Counted from the stretch's first letter, positions 25,086 to 34,670 are shown. The stretch: DNA of 64,000 nt from Sutcliffiella horikoshii (GCF_021991925.1 NZ_RXZI01000002.1:124001-188000); one strand, 5' to 3'. Program-made: numbers and translations. Notes: generated by a model from the sequence alone, not told the origin.

Positions 25086-25955
25086 ATGAGATCACAATAT
25101 ATTAAACCGTTAGAAAGCTTGAGGGACTCCAGCATTATTGTCATGGTTAGTGGTATGTATGAAGATGTTCTGGAACCATTGGCGAGACACTTGGAGGCCA
25201 TAGAAGAACCTCGGCGGTTATCCCTATTCCTAAGAACTGGTGGTGGTGATACAACCACGTCTTTTAATATAGTAAATATGATCAAGCAGTACGTGGAAGA
25301 GTTTGAGATTATCATCCCTACTGTTGCCCATAGTGCAGGGACATTGCTGAGCCTTGGGGCAAGCAGGCTCCTAATGACCAGGCAGGCAAGCTTAAGCCCT
25401 TTTGATCCGTCTGTACGCAATGAACGGATAAATAATGGAATGAATATCAGCTGGCGGGACATGAACTATTTTATGTCCAGCGCGAACGGTCATATGAGCA
25501 GGAGTGGGATCGATGTTCCAACGCAGCCATTGCATGCGCTTATTGATAGTCAAGTACATCCCCTGCTGATCGGTCATGCCGAAAGAACCGTCTCTCAGAT
25601 AAGGACCTATGCCCCTCATCTTATCGGGTGTAACAGCAACCGTCCGCCTGAAGAGATCATCCAGCACTTCTTGGAATCCAATACCCATCATAATTACCGG
25701 TTCTACCGGGATGAGGTGGAACGAATCGGCCTACCCGTTGTCCACCCCACAAAGGCAGAAGAGAAGCTGATCCTTTCCCTTTTTGACGACATATCTAAAG
25801 AGCTGGATTTGAATAACACGGATAATAAGCGTGGGAAAGTGAAGGCCCTGATCGAATCGACTCAATACGGTAAAACCGTCTGTATAAATACCAAGGACTA
25901 TGAAGGCTGGATCGATGAGAGCGAGCGGTTCGTAAAAGCGAAGAAGTCATCATGA
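25086..25955 (+). CDS. Clp-like serine protease (SDH_sah family)
   Basis: A 289-residue protein of the serine dehydrogenase proteinase family, related to the ClpP/SppA fold. The nucleophile is probably Ser83 in TVAHSAGTLLSLGAS, with the oxyanion Gly pair in LRTGGGDTT. LSPFDPSV downstream matches the substrate-strand region. There is no clear membrane anchor. Archaeal and bacterial members are poorly characterised. GTGGAGG lies before ATG 25086. The gene is solitary and closed by a strong terminator. Confidence 0.82.
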   Translation: MRSQYIKPLESLRDSSIIVMVSGMYEDVLEPLARHLEAIEEPRRLSLFLRTGGGDTTTSFNIVNMIKQYVEEFEIIIPTVAHSAGTLLSLGASRLLMTRQASLSPFDPSVRNERINNGMNISWRDMNYFMSSANGHMSRSGIDVPTQPLHALIDSQVHPLLIGHAERTVSQIRTYAPHLIGCNSNRPPEEIIQHFLESNTHHNYRFYRDEVERIGLPVVHPTKAEEKLILSLFDDISKELDLNNTDNKRGKVKALIESTQYGKTVCINTKDYEGWIDESERFVKAKKSS

Positions 25956-25986
25956 TGGTAAAATGCATGCCTCTTGGGATAAATGT

Positions 25987-26028
25987 TAAAACGCTTGGAT
26001 AGAGCAAATCCAAGCGTTTTGTTTTTTT
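25987..26028 (+). terminator. Terminator after serine protease gene
   Basis: AAAACGCTTGGAT, loop AGAGCA, ATCCAAGCGTTTT, then a long T run. Confidence 0.9.
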
Positions 26029-26150
26029 CAGGCTGGCAATGTCCTCTCTTTTTCAACACCACCTTCGAAGGGTATTTCTGTTACCCCCCCAACATTCGGC
26101 TTTTTTCCTCATTTACGTTATAATACAACCACAATCAAAACCAAAAAAGA

Positions 26151-27359
26151 ATGGATGAAAGCATGCGACAGCAACTGACACTTAAAGTGAAAAATAAATT
26201 CGCCAAACAATATAAAAGTGGGTATCCTCTTATCTCAAAGCAATCCCTCCTTAACGGCAATGATTTAAAGGAAGAAGGCACACTCGTAAAACTGGTAGAT
26301 GAGCAAAACAACTTCCTCGGTAAAGGATACTATGGTAACCAAAACAAAGGGTACGGCTGGATTGTCAGCAAAGACGCCAACGAAGAAATGGATATCCCTT
26401 TCTTCCAACGTGCGCTTCAAAAAGCTGTAAACAAACGTTCAGCACTTATGAATTCAGAAGACACTAATGCATTCCGCTTTTTTAACGGAGAAGGCGACGG
26501 AATCGGTGGCTTTACCATCGAATACTTTGATGGGTACCTGGTCATTAACTGGTACAGCAAAGGAATCTATTCCTTCAACAAGGAAATTCTTGAAGCTATT
26601 GAAGGAATCATCGAGTACAAAGGAATTTATGAAAAGAAACGATTCAACACGGATGGTCAATATGTAGAGGACGATGATTTTGTAAAAGGAGAACGAGCAC
26701 CATCACCCCTTATCATCAAAGAAAACGGCGTCCATTTTGCTGTGCATTTAAACGATGGTGCGATGGTTGGAATATTCCTTGACCAACGGGAAGTAAGGAA
26801 AACCATACGGGATAAATACGCCAAAGGGAAAACGGTCTTAAACACCTTCTCGTATACAGGTGCATTCTCTGTGTATGCAGCATTGGGTGGTGCCGTCAAA
26901 ACAACAAGCGTAGACCTGGCAAAACGCAGCCTCCCAAAAACGACTGAGCAATTCAACGTAAACAACATAGATGAAAAAACGCAATCCATTTTAGTCGAAG
27001 AAGTGTTCCACTACTTCAAATATGCGAAAAAGAAAAACCTGAAATTTGATGTAGTCATCATGGACCCTCCAAGCTTTGCGCGCTCCAAAAAGGTGACATT
27101 CCGAGCGGAAAAGGATTACACAAGCCTTGTATCTGATGCCATTGCCATCACGGAAAAGAATGGCCTGATAGTCGCTTCCACCAACGCCGCCACTTTCGGT
27201 ATGGATAAGTTCAAAGGCTTCATCGACCAAGCCTTTAAAGAAAACAAAGTGAAATACAAAATTGTAGAGGAGTTTTCCTTGCCAGGCGATTTCGCGACAA
27301 TTAAGGAGTTTAAAGAAGGGAACTACTTGAAGGTATTATTTATTAAGCGAATAGGATAA
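26151..27359 (+). CDS. SAM-dependent rRNA methyltransferase, RlmI-like
   Basis: A 402-residue class I methyltransferase with an N-terminal PUA-like RNA-binding domain (LKVKNKFAKQYKSGYPLI) and a C-terminal Rossmann fold: VLNTFSYTGAFSVYAALGGA binds SAM and VVIMDPPSFARSKK holds the catalytic DPPSF. The family methylates a cytosine C5 in 23S rRNA (E. coli RlmI). A second ATG at 26163 is equally plausible as start, since neither has a strong ribosome site. It is followed by a bidirectional terminator shared with the convergent TPR gene. Confidence 0.88.
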   Translation: MDESMRQQLTLKVKNKFAKQYKSGYPLISKQSLLNGNDLKEEGTLVKLVDEQNNFLGKGYYGNQNKGYGWIVSKDANEEMDIPFFQRALQKAVNKRSALMNSEDTNAFRFFNGEGDGIGGFTIEYFDGYLVINWYSKGIYSFNKEILEAIEGIIEYKGIYEKKRFNTDGQYVEDDDFVKGERAPSPLIIKENGVHFAVHLNDGAMVGIFLDQREVRKTIRDKYAKGKTVLNTFSYTGAFSVYAALGGAVKTTSVDLAKRSLPKTTEQFNVNNIDEKTQSILVEEVFHYFKYAKKKNLKFDVVIMDPPSFARSKKVTFRAEKDYTSLVSDAIAITEKNGLIVASTNAATFGMDKFKGFIDQAFKENKVKYKIVEEFSLPGDFATIKEFKEGNYLKVLFIKRIG

Positions 27360-27361
27360 AG

Positions 27362-27393
27362 AAAAGGAGTCAGCCTCTCAGCTGGCTCCTTTA
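27362..27393. terminator. Bidirectional terminator
   Basis: AAAGGAGTCAGC, loop CTCTCA, GCTGGCTCCTTT between two convergent genes. Confidence 0.75.
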
Positions 27394-27396
27394 CAT

Positions 27397-28794
27397 TTAA
27401 GACCCGTCCCTCAACATATACTGATAAGACTTAGATTCCTCCACCAACCCCATCTCGAGATAAAGCTTCGATAGCCACTTGATGGAGCGAACATTGGTCG
27501 GATCCAACTCCAATTCCCAGTTAAAACACTCCACCGCTTCTGACAGTTGTTTAAATTCATAATATAGTTCTCCAAGTGCGTACATGTTGTCTGGGTCGTC
27601 CTTCAGGGTAGCCATCTTCTTTACTTTCATCAGAATGGGGATGCCTGGATATCTTGAGCAATATGGGGTGATCCACTGCTCTGTATAGTCCAGTCCTTTT
27701 GACTCAAGTAAGTTCGGCACAAAGGATTGAAACAAGGCCTGAACTTGTTTTGGTGCTATGTCATCATCAAATTGGAAGGTGAGTTCACTCAGCCAATCGG
27801 AATTCCCCATCCATTTTACATGGAGCAATGCTTCCTGCAGGTCTGGCAGGTCTTTAGCGGTGACAGGAGCTTTGTTTTTCGTAAGAAGAATTAACAGGTC
27901 TTCATACTGATTGGATTTTTTTAATAAACCGAGCAAATCACGATACAGCGATTCATGATGAGTGGGGCGGTTTCTCATGATATAACGGAGGAGGTTCACT
28001 TTTTCATCATTTGTGAAATCAGGCGGTAAGTTTGCAATCATATGTTTATAGTAACTGTGGTCATCCTTTTGATGGGTGATAAGTAAGTGTGTATAGACGC
28101 AGAGCAGTTCCATTTTCCGGTCTTGTTTTTGCAGTAGTTGCAGCAGTAATGCCATGGACTCGTCTTGTTCTAAATGGTGGTAGCAACATTTCTCCACATA
28201 TAGCGGATCCTTGGAGAGCAGGGAGGATGGATGGGCCTTATAGAGTGATTGATAGGACTGGTATTGAAGATTTTTGGACATTTCTTGTGCCCATTTGTTG
28301 GTTGGATATATGTCTGTTAGGAGATGCAGTAGTTGATAGGTGTGCAGTAGTTGGCCTTCTCTACGATATTGCAAGGCAAGCTCCTTCATTACCCTGGTTA
28401 TTTTATCTTTTTTCATATAAGTATCGAAAATGGTAAGGATATTGGAAGCTTCAAGTGGCGAATATCGTTTCTGTATTTTTTCCCAAAGCGGAGTCAGGGC
28501 AGGAAATGTGTGAATTCGATTATGATGGAGTAGGTAAGTTAAGAATGGATGGTCTGGTGAGAAATGAATGCCTTTTTGTAGAATGGTGCTTAATCGGGAT
28601 TTTCGCTTCATTTTAGGTGTGGATTTTCCGGTGAGGTAGGATGTTTTATAAAAAAATAAATAATAACATTCTGCGTGATCATGATGATAGGCTTCTATGA
28701 CTTGAAACCCTTGATACATATATAAGTTTGTAGGTTTAAGGTGTAATTGTTTTTTCTCGTTCTGAATGGTTATCATGGTCGTTTCATTTGTCAT
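27397..28794 (-). CDS. TPR-repeat protein of unknown function
   Basis: A 465-residue, soluble, helical protein. The clearest TPR units are at the C-terminus (MYALGELYYEFKQLSEAVEC ... LELDPTNVRSIKWLSKLYLE) with weaker repeats in the middle. The first 60 residues look like a separate small beta domain (ITIQNEKKQLHLKPTNLYMY). There is no catalytic motif. Such proteins act as scaffolds; its partner is not apparent from the neighbours. Confidence 0.7.
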   Translation of the reverse strand: MTNETTMITIQNEKKQLHLKPTNLYMYQGFQVIEAYHHDHAECYYLFFYKTSYLTGKSTPKMKRKSRLSTILQKGIHFSPDHPFLTYLLHHNRIHTFPALTPLWEKIQKRYSPLEASNILTIFDTYMKKDKITRVMKELALQYRREGQLLHTYQLLHLLTDIYPTNKWAQEMSKNLQYQSYQSLYKAHPSSLLSKDPLYVEKCCYHHLEQDESMALLLQLLQKQDRKMELLCVYTHLLITHQKDDHSYYKHMIANLPPDFTNDEKVNLLRYIMRNRPTHHESLYRDLLGLLKKSNQYEDLLILLTKNKAPVTAKDLPDLQEALLHVKWMGNSDWLSELTFQFDDDIAPKQVQALFQSFVPNLLESKGLDYTEQWITPYCSRYPGIPILMKVKKMATLKDDPDNMYALGELYYEFKQLSEAVECFNWELELDPTNVRSIKWLSKLYLEMGLVEESKSYQYMLRDGS

Positions 28795-28953
28795 CTAATT
28801 CCCTCCTAATTGGTCGTACGCCTTTTTTGAGAGACTGCTTATATAGAGTGTAACACGAAAAAGGAAAAAAGAAAAAACGAAGAAGCGGACGACCATGGGC
28901 CATCCGCTTCTCTCTATAGTTAAGGGGGGAGTTAAGCTCGTTCAAATTATCGA

Positions 28954-29298
28954 TTAAAATGTTGTGCTGGCTGTTGTATCTTTTACAACTAAAATCACTT
29001 TACCGTGATCCAGTTTTTCCTCTAATACTTCCGCTTCTGGAGCTGTAAATCCTAGCTCTTGGAACTGAGCGCGAAGCTCATCGCCTTTGCTGCGGAAAAT
29101 GTTTTTCACGTAAGTATCCAAACCAACTTGACCGGCGCCAACAGTATTAGCATCAGCGTTGTCAGCTACACGTTTCGTACGGTCATCATCATGAGTGATG
29201 ACAAAGATATCATCGTCATGAACACCTCTAGTTTTTAGCTCTTGTACTGCTCCTACTACTTGTTCGTCATTTTGAAACTCTTTATAAGTTGGTTTCAT
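28954..29298 (-). CDS. YflT-like general stress protein
   Basis: A 114-residue member of the general stress protein 17M/YflT family (heat-induced stress protein domain). Typical parts are MKPTYKEFQNDEQVVGAVQE, VHDDDIFVITHDDDRT and the C-terminal LDHGKVILVVKD. B. subtilis members belong to the sigma-B regulon; a strong sigma-B-like promoter lies upstream here. AAGGAGGCGA is the ribosome site. The molecular function is unknown. Confidence 0.85.
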   Translation of the reverse strand: MKPTYKEFQNDEQVVGAVQELKTRGVHDDDIFVITHDDDRTKRVADNADANTVGAGQVGLDTYVKNIFRSKGDELRAQFQELGFTAPEAEVLEEKLDHGKVILVVKDTTASTTF

Positions 29299-29329
29299 TT
29301 TTTATCGCCTCCTTGGTTATGTAATAAAG

Positions 29330-29354
29330 ATACCCGGCTGACAGAAAGTGAAAC
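29330..29354 (-). promoter_or_regulatory. Sigma-B promoter of YflT-like gene
   Basis: On the minus strand GTTTCA, 13 bases, GGGTAT: near-perfect sigma-B boxes about 30 bases upstream of the start codon of the stress gene. Confidence 0.8.
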
Positions 29355-29458
29355 ATGCTCTAAAAAATTTTTTTCAATCCACAAATTAAACTTGTTTGAT
29401 AATACGCCGAAAACTTCAAATACTATAAAGCATATGATGAAAGAATGGAGAGCTTACT

Positions 29459-30352
29459 GTGGTGTATGACTGTATCATTATCGGGGGAGGTATTGCCGGA
29501 CTGCAGGCAGCCATCCAACTGGGAAGATATCAACATAACGTGCTTGTTTTGGATGATGGAAAAGGGCGGTCGAGTATCTGTCACTGTTATCACAACCTCT
29601 TGGGATGGCCGGATGGGGTAAGTGGAGAAAAGCTTAGGAGCATTGGAAAAGCGCAAGCGGGGAAGCTGGGAGTGCAATTTGAGAATCATCGAGTGGAGGC
29701 CGTGCGAAAAGTGGAAGAGCAATTTTGTGTAACCACCACGTCCCAGGAGTACTTAGGAAAAAGACTTTTACTTTCAACAGGAATTAAAGACAATATTCCA
29801 CACTTTCCAGGCCTAATACCGTGCCTTGGTATTAGTGTATTCGTCTGTCCGGATTGCGATGGGTATGAAATTCTGGATAAGCCAGCCCTTGTGATTGGTT
29901 CTGGTAATGCAGGGGCCTCAATGGCGCTGACCCTGACATACTGGACAAGTGCGCTTACCTTTATTAATCACGGAAAAGGGGAAGTTGATGCAAGTTTAAA
30001 GGAAAAGTTAGTCGAAAAAAGCATTACACTTCTTTCAGATGAAATAAAGGAAATACATACGGATCATGATTGTTTCAAGGGAGTAACGCTGACAAACGGA
30101 GAACGCATCGATTCTTCCTATGCCTTTTTAGCTCTTGGAGGCAACAAGCCGAACACCGAACTTGCTTTGCAGCTGGGAGTGCAGTTGGAAGACAATAAAC
30201 ATATCCTTGTAGATCCTCGCACAAAAATGACCGCTGTGGAGAATGTTTGGGCGGCGGGTGATATAACCGTCCACTCGGAACAAGCGGCAATTGCGATGGG
30301 GGACGGCATACAGGCGGCAATCTGGATTCATAAAAGCTTGCTGGAAAATTGA
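29459..30352 (+). CDS. Thioredoxin reductase-like FAD/NAD(P) oxidoreductase
   Basis: A 297-residue two-dinucleotide-domain flavoprotein. FAD site CIIIGGGIAGLQAAIQLGRY at the start, NADPH site VIGSGNAGASMALTL in the middle, FAD tail VWAAGDITVHSEQAAIAMGDG at the end. The redox pair is Cys-x-x-Cys in VCPDCDGYE, placed where thioredoxin reductase has CATCDG. It is not the housekeeping TrxB; the altered active site suggests a special thiol or small-disulfide substrate. The GTG start has GGAGA seven bases upstream. Confidence 0.85.
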   Translation: MVYDCIIIGGGIAGLQAAIQLGRYQHNVLVLDDGKGRSSICHCYHNLLGWPDGVSGEKLRSIGKAQAGKLGVQFENHRVEAVRKVEEQFCVTTTSQEYLGKRLLLSTGIKDNIPHFPGLIPCLGISVFVCPDCDGYEILDKPALVIGSGNAGASMALTLTYWTSALTFINHGKGEVDASLKEKLVEKSITLLSDEIKEIHTDHDCFKGVTLTNGERIDSSYAFLALGGNKPNTELALQLGVQLEDNKHILVDPRTKMTAVENVWAAGDITVHSEQAAIAMGDGIQAAIWIHKSLLEN

Positions 30353-30398
30353 TTAGGTCATTATAAAACCTGAAAACCTATCTTTAATATGGTTTCTA

Positions 30399-30516
30399 GC
30401 TGTTGATTGGAGCAATAGGCGAAGACTCCTACGGGGGGATAGCGACAATATTGAGACCCCCGCAGGGCTTAGCCCGAGGATGCTCAAGGTCGCCCCGTGG
30501 AAATCAACAGCGCTGT
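30399..30516 (+). repeat. 130-bp interspersed element, copy 3
   Basis: Has the same ends (GCTGTTGATTGGAGCAATAGG and GGAAATCAACAGCG) but a shorter interior than copies 1 and 2. The rest of the 346-base gap (30517-30698) shows no gene; a GGAGGAGA ribosome site precedes the next start. Confidence 0.85.
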
Positions 30517-30698
30517 TAACCAAATATTTCATTACTCTTTCAGTGGCTTCAAAGTTAACGGGGTCTCATTTGTAGCTTGACAGTTATTTGTCCGAGTGCG
30601 TAACATGAATGTAAGGGGTTACATAAACGTGTGAATGGAAGATAGAAGACATTAGTTGCTAGCGACATTCCATTTATCCGGTATTTGGAGGAGAAGAA

Positions 30699-31391
30699 AT
30701 GGAAGAGAAAAAAGTGACAGATTATGAAAAGTATATTCGTACGGAAGAGCTATTAGGCTTACAAAAGGGAGCCGGGGAACTTTCTTGTGATGACGAACTC
30801 ACGTTTCAAATGATTCATCAAATCGCTGAGCTCCATTTCAAGCTGATCATTCAGTACATTCACTTAGCAGATGCCAATATGCAGCACGGGGAAGTGATGG
30901 AGGCAACACAACAGCTCCAAAGGGTGAATATGCACCTTAAACATCTTCCTCCAGTCTTTGATATGGTGAAAGTGATCAGTCCAAGAGATTACCATACTAT
31001 CAGACTCGCTCTCGGACGTGGAAGCGGTCAGGATTCACCAGGCTTCAATGAAATCCTAAGGCTTGGACCGACCTTATGGGCACCGTTTGAACAGCTTCTG
31101 AACGATAAGCAGATGACACCGTTCATGCTGCATAAGGCCGCGAAAGATAATTATGAGCTTTACTTGCTCATGCAAGAATTGATTGCGTTTGATGAAAACT
31201 TCCAGACGTTCCGTAAGCACCACATCCAGCTTGTTCGCAGGATGATCGGTTTGAATACGAAAAGCTTGAAGGGAATCCCTGCCCAGGCGTTGGAAAGAGG
31301 GGCAAAGTTCGAATTTTATCCCAAGCTTTGGGAAGCAATTTGTGAATTGACGGACTGGACGGGTTCGAGTTACGATCCGAAGCCGTTGTAA
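30699..31391 (+). CDS. Tryptophan 2,3-dioxygenase-family heme protein (divergent)
   Basis: A 230-residue protein of the TDO superfamily, shorter than typical TDO (about 260-280). The catalytic-pocket His40 in HQIAELHFKL and the heme-ligand His175 in KHHIQLVRRMIG are kept. The conserved SGFQSxQYR segment is replaced by SGQDSPGFNEI, which removes the Arg that holds the tryptophan carboxylate. The substrate may therefore not be L-tryptophan itself. No kynB or kynU is nearby. Relatives with altered pockets include MarE-like enzymes of secondary metabolism. Heme binding is expected. Confidence 0.75.
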   Translation: MEEKKVTDYEKYIRTEELLGLQKGAGELSCDDELTFQMIHQIAELHFKLIIQYIHLADANMQHGEVMEATQQLQRVNMHLKHLPPVFDMVKVISPRDYHTIRLALGRGSGQDSPGFNEILRLGPTLWAPFEQLLNDKQMTPFMLHKAAKDNYELYLLMQELIAFDENFQTFRKHHIQLVRRMIGLNTKSLKGIPAQALERGAKFEFYPKLWEAICELTDWTGSSYDPKPL

Positions 31392-31410
31392 AACTACTAA
31401 AAGACAAATA

Positions 31411-31447
31411 AAAGAGCAGCAGGGAATGCCCCATGCTGCTCTTTGTT
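31411..31447. terminator. Bidirectional terminator
   Basis: AAAGAGCAGCA, GC-rich loop, TGCTGCTCTTT between the TDO-like gene and the convergent ABC-F gene. Confidence 0.85.
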
Positions 31448-31453
31448 GTCTCT

Positions 31454-33007
31454 CTATTGTTTTTGGTCCGCCCATTCTTCCACGTTCCACACCTTTGTCA
31501 CCCAGTCTTCATAAAAGCTAGGTTCGTGACAGACAAGGAGGATAGTGCCTTTATAGGCTTTGATAGCACGCTTTAATTCCTCTTTCGCTACCACATCCAA
31601 GTGATTTGTCGGCTCGTCAAACAGCAGCCAGTTGCTTTCATGCATCATCAGCTTACATAATCTTACTTTGGCTTGCTCCCCACCGCTCAGCTGGCTCAAC
31701 GGACGGGAGATGTGCTCATTCTTTAACCCGCAACGCGCCAAGATCGCGCGAACCTGATGCTGATCAAGGGAAGGAAACTCGTTCCACACATCATCAATTG
31801 GCGTGATATCCTTCGCTTTTACTTCCTGCTCAAAGTAAGAAGGGAAAAGGAAGTCACCGCGGATGACGGAACCGCCAAGAGGATCAATTTTACCCAAAAT
31901 CGTCTTCAGCAAAGTAGATTTACCAACTCCATTGCACCCGACAATCGCAATCTTATCCCCGCGCTCGATTTCCATCGTAAGCTTTGGTAATAGTGGATCA
32001 GCATATCCAATCTCAAGGTCCTTCGCTTCCACCACATAACGGCTGCTTGCACGAGACTCTTTAAACTCAAATGTAGGCTTTGCAGCTGTCTCTGGGCGGT
32101 CGATACGTTCCATGCGGTCCAGTTGCTTCTGACGGCTTTTCGCACGGCCCGTCGTGGAGTAACGCGCTTTATTTTTCGCAATAAAGTCTTCTTGCTTCTT
32201 AATGAACTCTTTTTGCTTCTCATAAGCGTTAATATGTTGATTTTTATTAATTTCCGCAAGCTCCAAGAACTTTTCATAAGAAGCTGTATAGCGAGTCAGC
32301 TTGGAGAATTCCAGGTGGAAAATCACATCCACCACCCCGTTCATGAACTCGGTATCATGCGAGATCAATAGAAAGGCATGCGGGTATTCCTTCAAGTACG
32401 AGCTCAACCAGCGGATATGCTCCACATCCAAGTAGTTCGTCGGCTCGTCCAGAAGTAACACTTGCGGCTGCTCAAGCAACAGCTTTGCCAACAGGACCTT
32501 TGTTCGCTGTCCACCACTTAGTGCAGCAACGTCACGCTCAAGCCCAATCGCGTCCAAACCAAGACCGCGTGCCGCTTCCTCTACCTTGATATCCAAATTG
32601 TAAAATCCACCTGCATCCAAATGGTCTTGAATCTCTCCCATTTGTTCCAAAAGCTCTTCCAACTCTTCCGGAGTGGCCGTTCCCATTTTGTCGGTGATGG
32701 CATTCAGTTCTTTTTCTTTTTCATATAAAGGCAGGAATGCATCGCGCAGGACGTCCCTGATCGTTCTTCCAGGCGTCAGGACCGTATGCTGGTCCAAATA
32801 TCCATAATGTACACCAGGCGTCCACTCCACGCGTCCTGTGTCGTACACGATCTCCCCTGTGATGATATTCATCAACGTCGATTTACCGACTCCATTTGCC
32901 CCGACAAGGCCAACATGCTCGCCTGCCAATAGGCGAAGGGAAACATCTTTAAATAACGTACGGTCGCCAAAGCTATGGCTTACCCCATCTATGCTCAATA
33001 AACTCAT
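31454..33007 (-). CDS. ABC-F family ATPase (YfmM-like)
   Basis: A 517-residue soluble protein with two ABC ATPase domains and no membrane part. Walker A sites are GANGVGKSTLM and GCNGVGKSTLLK; signatures are LSGGQRTKVLLA and LSGGEQAKVRLC; Walker B is VLLLDEPTNYLD and LLFDEPTNHLD. The charged linker (KKQEDFIAKNKARYSTTGRA) is the P-site tRNA interaction motif of ABC-F translation factors. These rescue stalled ribosomes or give antibiotic resistance. ATG 33007 with AGGATGG is preferred over ATG 33019. Which of YfmM/YdiF/YkpA it matches best is judged by eye. Confidence 0.9.
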   Translation of the reverse strand: MSLLSIDGVSHSFGDRTLFKDVSLRLLAGEHVGLVGANGVGKSTLMNIITGEIVYDTGRVEWTPGVHYGYLDQHTVLTPGRTIRDVLRDAFLPLYEKEKELNAITDKMGTATPEELEELLEQMGEIQDHLDAGGFYNLDIKVEEAARGLGLDAIGLERDVAALSGGQRTKVLLAKLLLEQPQVLLLDEPTNYLDVEHIRWLSSYLKEYPHAFLLISHDTEFMNGVVDVIFHLEFSKLTRYTASYEKFLELAEINKNQHINAYEKQKEFIKKQEDFIAKNKARYSTTGRAKSRQKQLDRMERIDRPETAAKPTFEFKESRASSRYVVEAKDLEIGYADPLLPKLTMEIERGDKIAIVGCNGVGKSTLLKTILGKIDPLGGSVIRGDFLFPSYFEQEVKAKDITPIDDVWNEFPSLDQHQVRAILARCGLKNEHISRPLSQLSGGEQAKVRLCKLMMHESNWLLFDEPTNHLDVVAKEELKRAIKAYKGTILLVCHEPSFYEDWVTKVWNVEEWADQKQ

Positions 33008-33181
33008 GATTGTATCCATCCTATCTAAAAAAATATCTACTTTTCATCATACTAAAATTTTCTAGGAATGGCTATGTGGGAAATGAAAGAAGTTTCTTCC
33101 TCTAATGGCGATTATCTATACTAAAATCTACCAATCTACTATAAAATGAAGAGTAGATAAAAAGGATGGTGGGGGAACCTG

Positions 33182-34213
33182 ATGAAGAGACGGGCACCGT
33201 GGATCGTGGTAGTGGTTTTGCTAGTGATTATAGGAAGTGGATTTATTCCGACCGGATATGATGTCCTCTTGGCGGGGGATCCAATAAATTTAGATGAATT
33301 CGTCCAATATGAGGGCGGCTCGGAGCTTGATGGGGACTTGGGCATGACCTATGTGGCCAGCCTTGAAAACACCATCTGGCCATTTATGATCATAACGCTA
33401 CTTCTGGAAGAGGGGGTAGAAATTGTTCCAGCCGTATCAGAAGAACTCGATATGCCAATAGAGGACCTGGACTATCAATATAAACAGATGATGGACCAGT
33501 CGAAAATCAAGGCGGAATACATAGCAAGAGGGGTACTTGGCGAGGATCCGAATCTTGAGCTACGCGGCTTCTATCCAGTTCATTTTTTACCGGACTGGGC
33601 TGATAAGGATCAGGTAGAGGTAACAGACCTCTTAATTGAACTGGACGGAGAAAAGCTGGAATCATATGAACACTTGGATCAACTGATCGTGGAAAAGGAA
33701 GCCGGAGAGGGCACCACGTTAACGCTGCTGCGTGACGGGGAGGCGATCGAAGTCGAGGTAACCACCTACCCGCATAAGGATTACTACGGAAATACGATGC
33801 TAGGCGTGTTTTTTGAAGAAGTGTTTGAAACGAGTAAGGACGAAAACATTCAATGGCAAAACATAGAGAATCTCGGCGGGCCAAGTGCCGGCCTGATGAT
33901 CACCCTCACCCTCCTCGACAAAATGATGGAGGAATCTCTACTCAAAGGAAATGCGGTCGCAGGTACGGGAACCATTACGATTGATGGAGAAGTGGGGCCG
34001 ATCGGCGGGGTGAAACAAAAGGTGATAGGTGCTGCCAACGCAGGCTTCGACTACTTCATCGTCCCTCAAGATGACGGCTGGGAAAATAACGAAGCGATTG
34101 CGAGAAAAACCGTAAAAGAAGAAGAGCTGGACATTACCTTGATTCCAGTGGCCACAATAGAAGACGCTGTGAAAGCCTTGGAGAAGCTACCGAAGAAGAA
34201 GGGAAGAGAATAG
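33182..34213 (+). CDS. PDZ and Lon-type (S16) membrane protease, YlbL-like
   Basis: A 343-residue protein: one N-terminal membrane anchor (APWIVVVVLLVIIGSGFI), a PDZ domain around residues 135-205 (VEVTDLLIELDGEKLESYEH), then a Lon protease domain with catalytic Ser235 (GGPSAGLMITLTLLDKM) and Lys278 (IGGVKQKVIGA). It should cleave substrates outside the membrane. The usual ylbL sits beside coaD; this copy sits elsewhere, so it may be a paralogue. GGTGGGGG precedes ATG 33182. Confidence 0.88.
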   Translation: MKRRAPWIVVVVLLVIIGSGFIPTGYDVLLAGDPINLDEFVQYEGGSELDGDLGMTYVASLENTIWPFMIITLLLEEGVEIVPAVSEELDMPIEDLDYQYKQMMDQSKIKAEYIARGVLGEDPNLELRGFYPVHFLPDWADKDQVEVTDLLIELDGEKLESYEHLDQLIVEKEAGEGTTLTLLRDGEAIEVEVTTYPHKDYYGNTMLGVFFEEVFETSKDENIQWQNIENLGGPSAGLMITLTLLDKMMEESLLKGNAVAGTGTITIDGEVGPIGGVKQKVIGAANAGFDYFIVPQDDGWENNEAIARKTVKEEELDITLIPVATIEDAVKALEKLPKKKGRE

Positions 34214-34261
34214 GGGAGTTACATACTTGTCATTCAAATTGGGGTAATTTTACTAGCAGTA

Positions 34262-34594
34262 TTGTTAGGCTATATATTTGCCAGAGGAGAATACAAAAAC
34301 TATACAACAGAACAAAAAGAGCAAGTGAAAAAGGAACTAAGAAATCCTATTTTAGTCTTCCACATACTACCCATCATCGGATATTTCCTCTTCTTTATAG
34401 GATTTGTACTTGATATTAACGCATTAAAATACCTAGCCTTTCTGTTAACAGGTATAGGTTGGATAATTGAAGGAGCTGACATATGGAAGGCCGATAGTAA
34501 AAGGGGGCTTATATTTATATTACTAGGGTCCATAACGTTTCTAATCACGATATTTTTAGCCTTAAAGTTCTTTATGGATTTTTCTCTTCTCTAG
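34262..34594 (+). CDS. Small membrane protein with uncertain start
   Basis: At least 110 residues with three or four hydrophobic segments (LVFHILPIIGYFLFFIGFVL, YLAFLLTGIGWIIEGA, GLIFILLGSITFLITIFLAL). The only usual start, TTG 34262, cuts the first membrane helix in half and has its GGGG 14 bases away. The frame is open back to 34214 and encodes VIQIGVILLAVLLGYIFA, a full helix, preceded by AGGGGAG. A rare ATA (34223) or ATT (34232) start may therefore be used. No family recognised. Confidence 0.55.
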   Translation: MLGYIFARGEYKNYTTEQKEQVKKELRNPILVFHILPIIGYFLFFIGFVLDINALKYLAFLLTGIGWIIEGADIWKADSKRGLIFILLGSITFLITIFLALKFFMDFSLL

Positions 34595-34670
34595 CTTTGC
34601 CTTCTCTTTTTGACTACCCTCACACAATATGTAAAGATTAGAAGAGAAGAAGCTTGAAAGGATTGTTATT

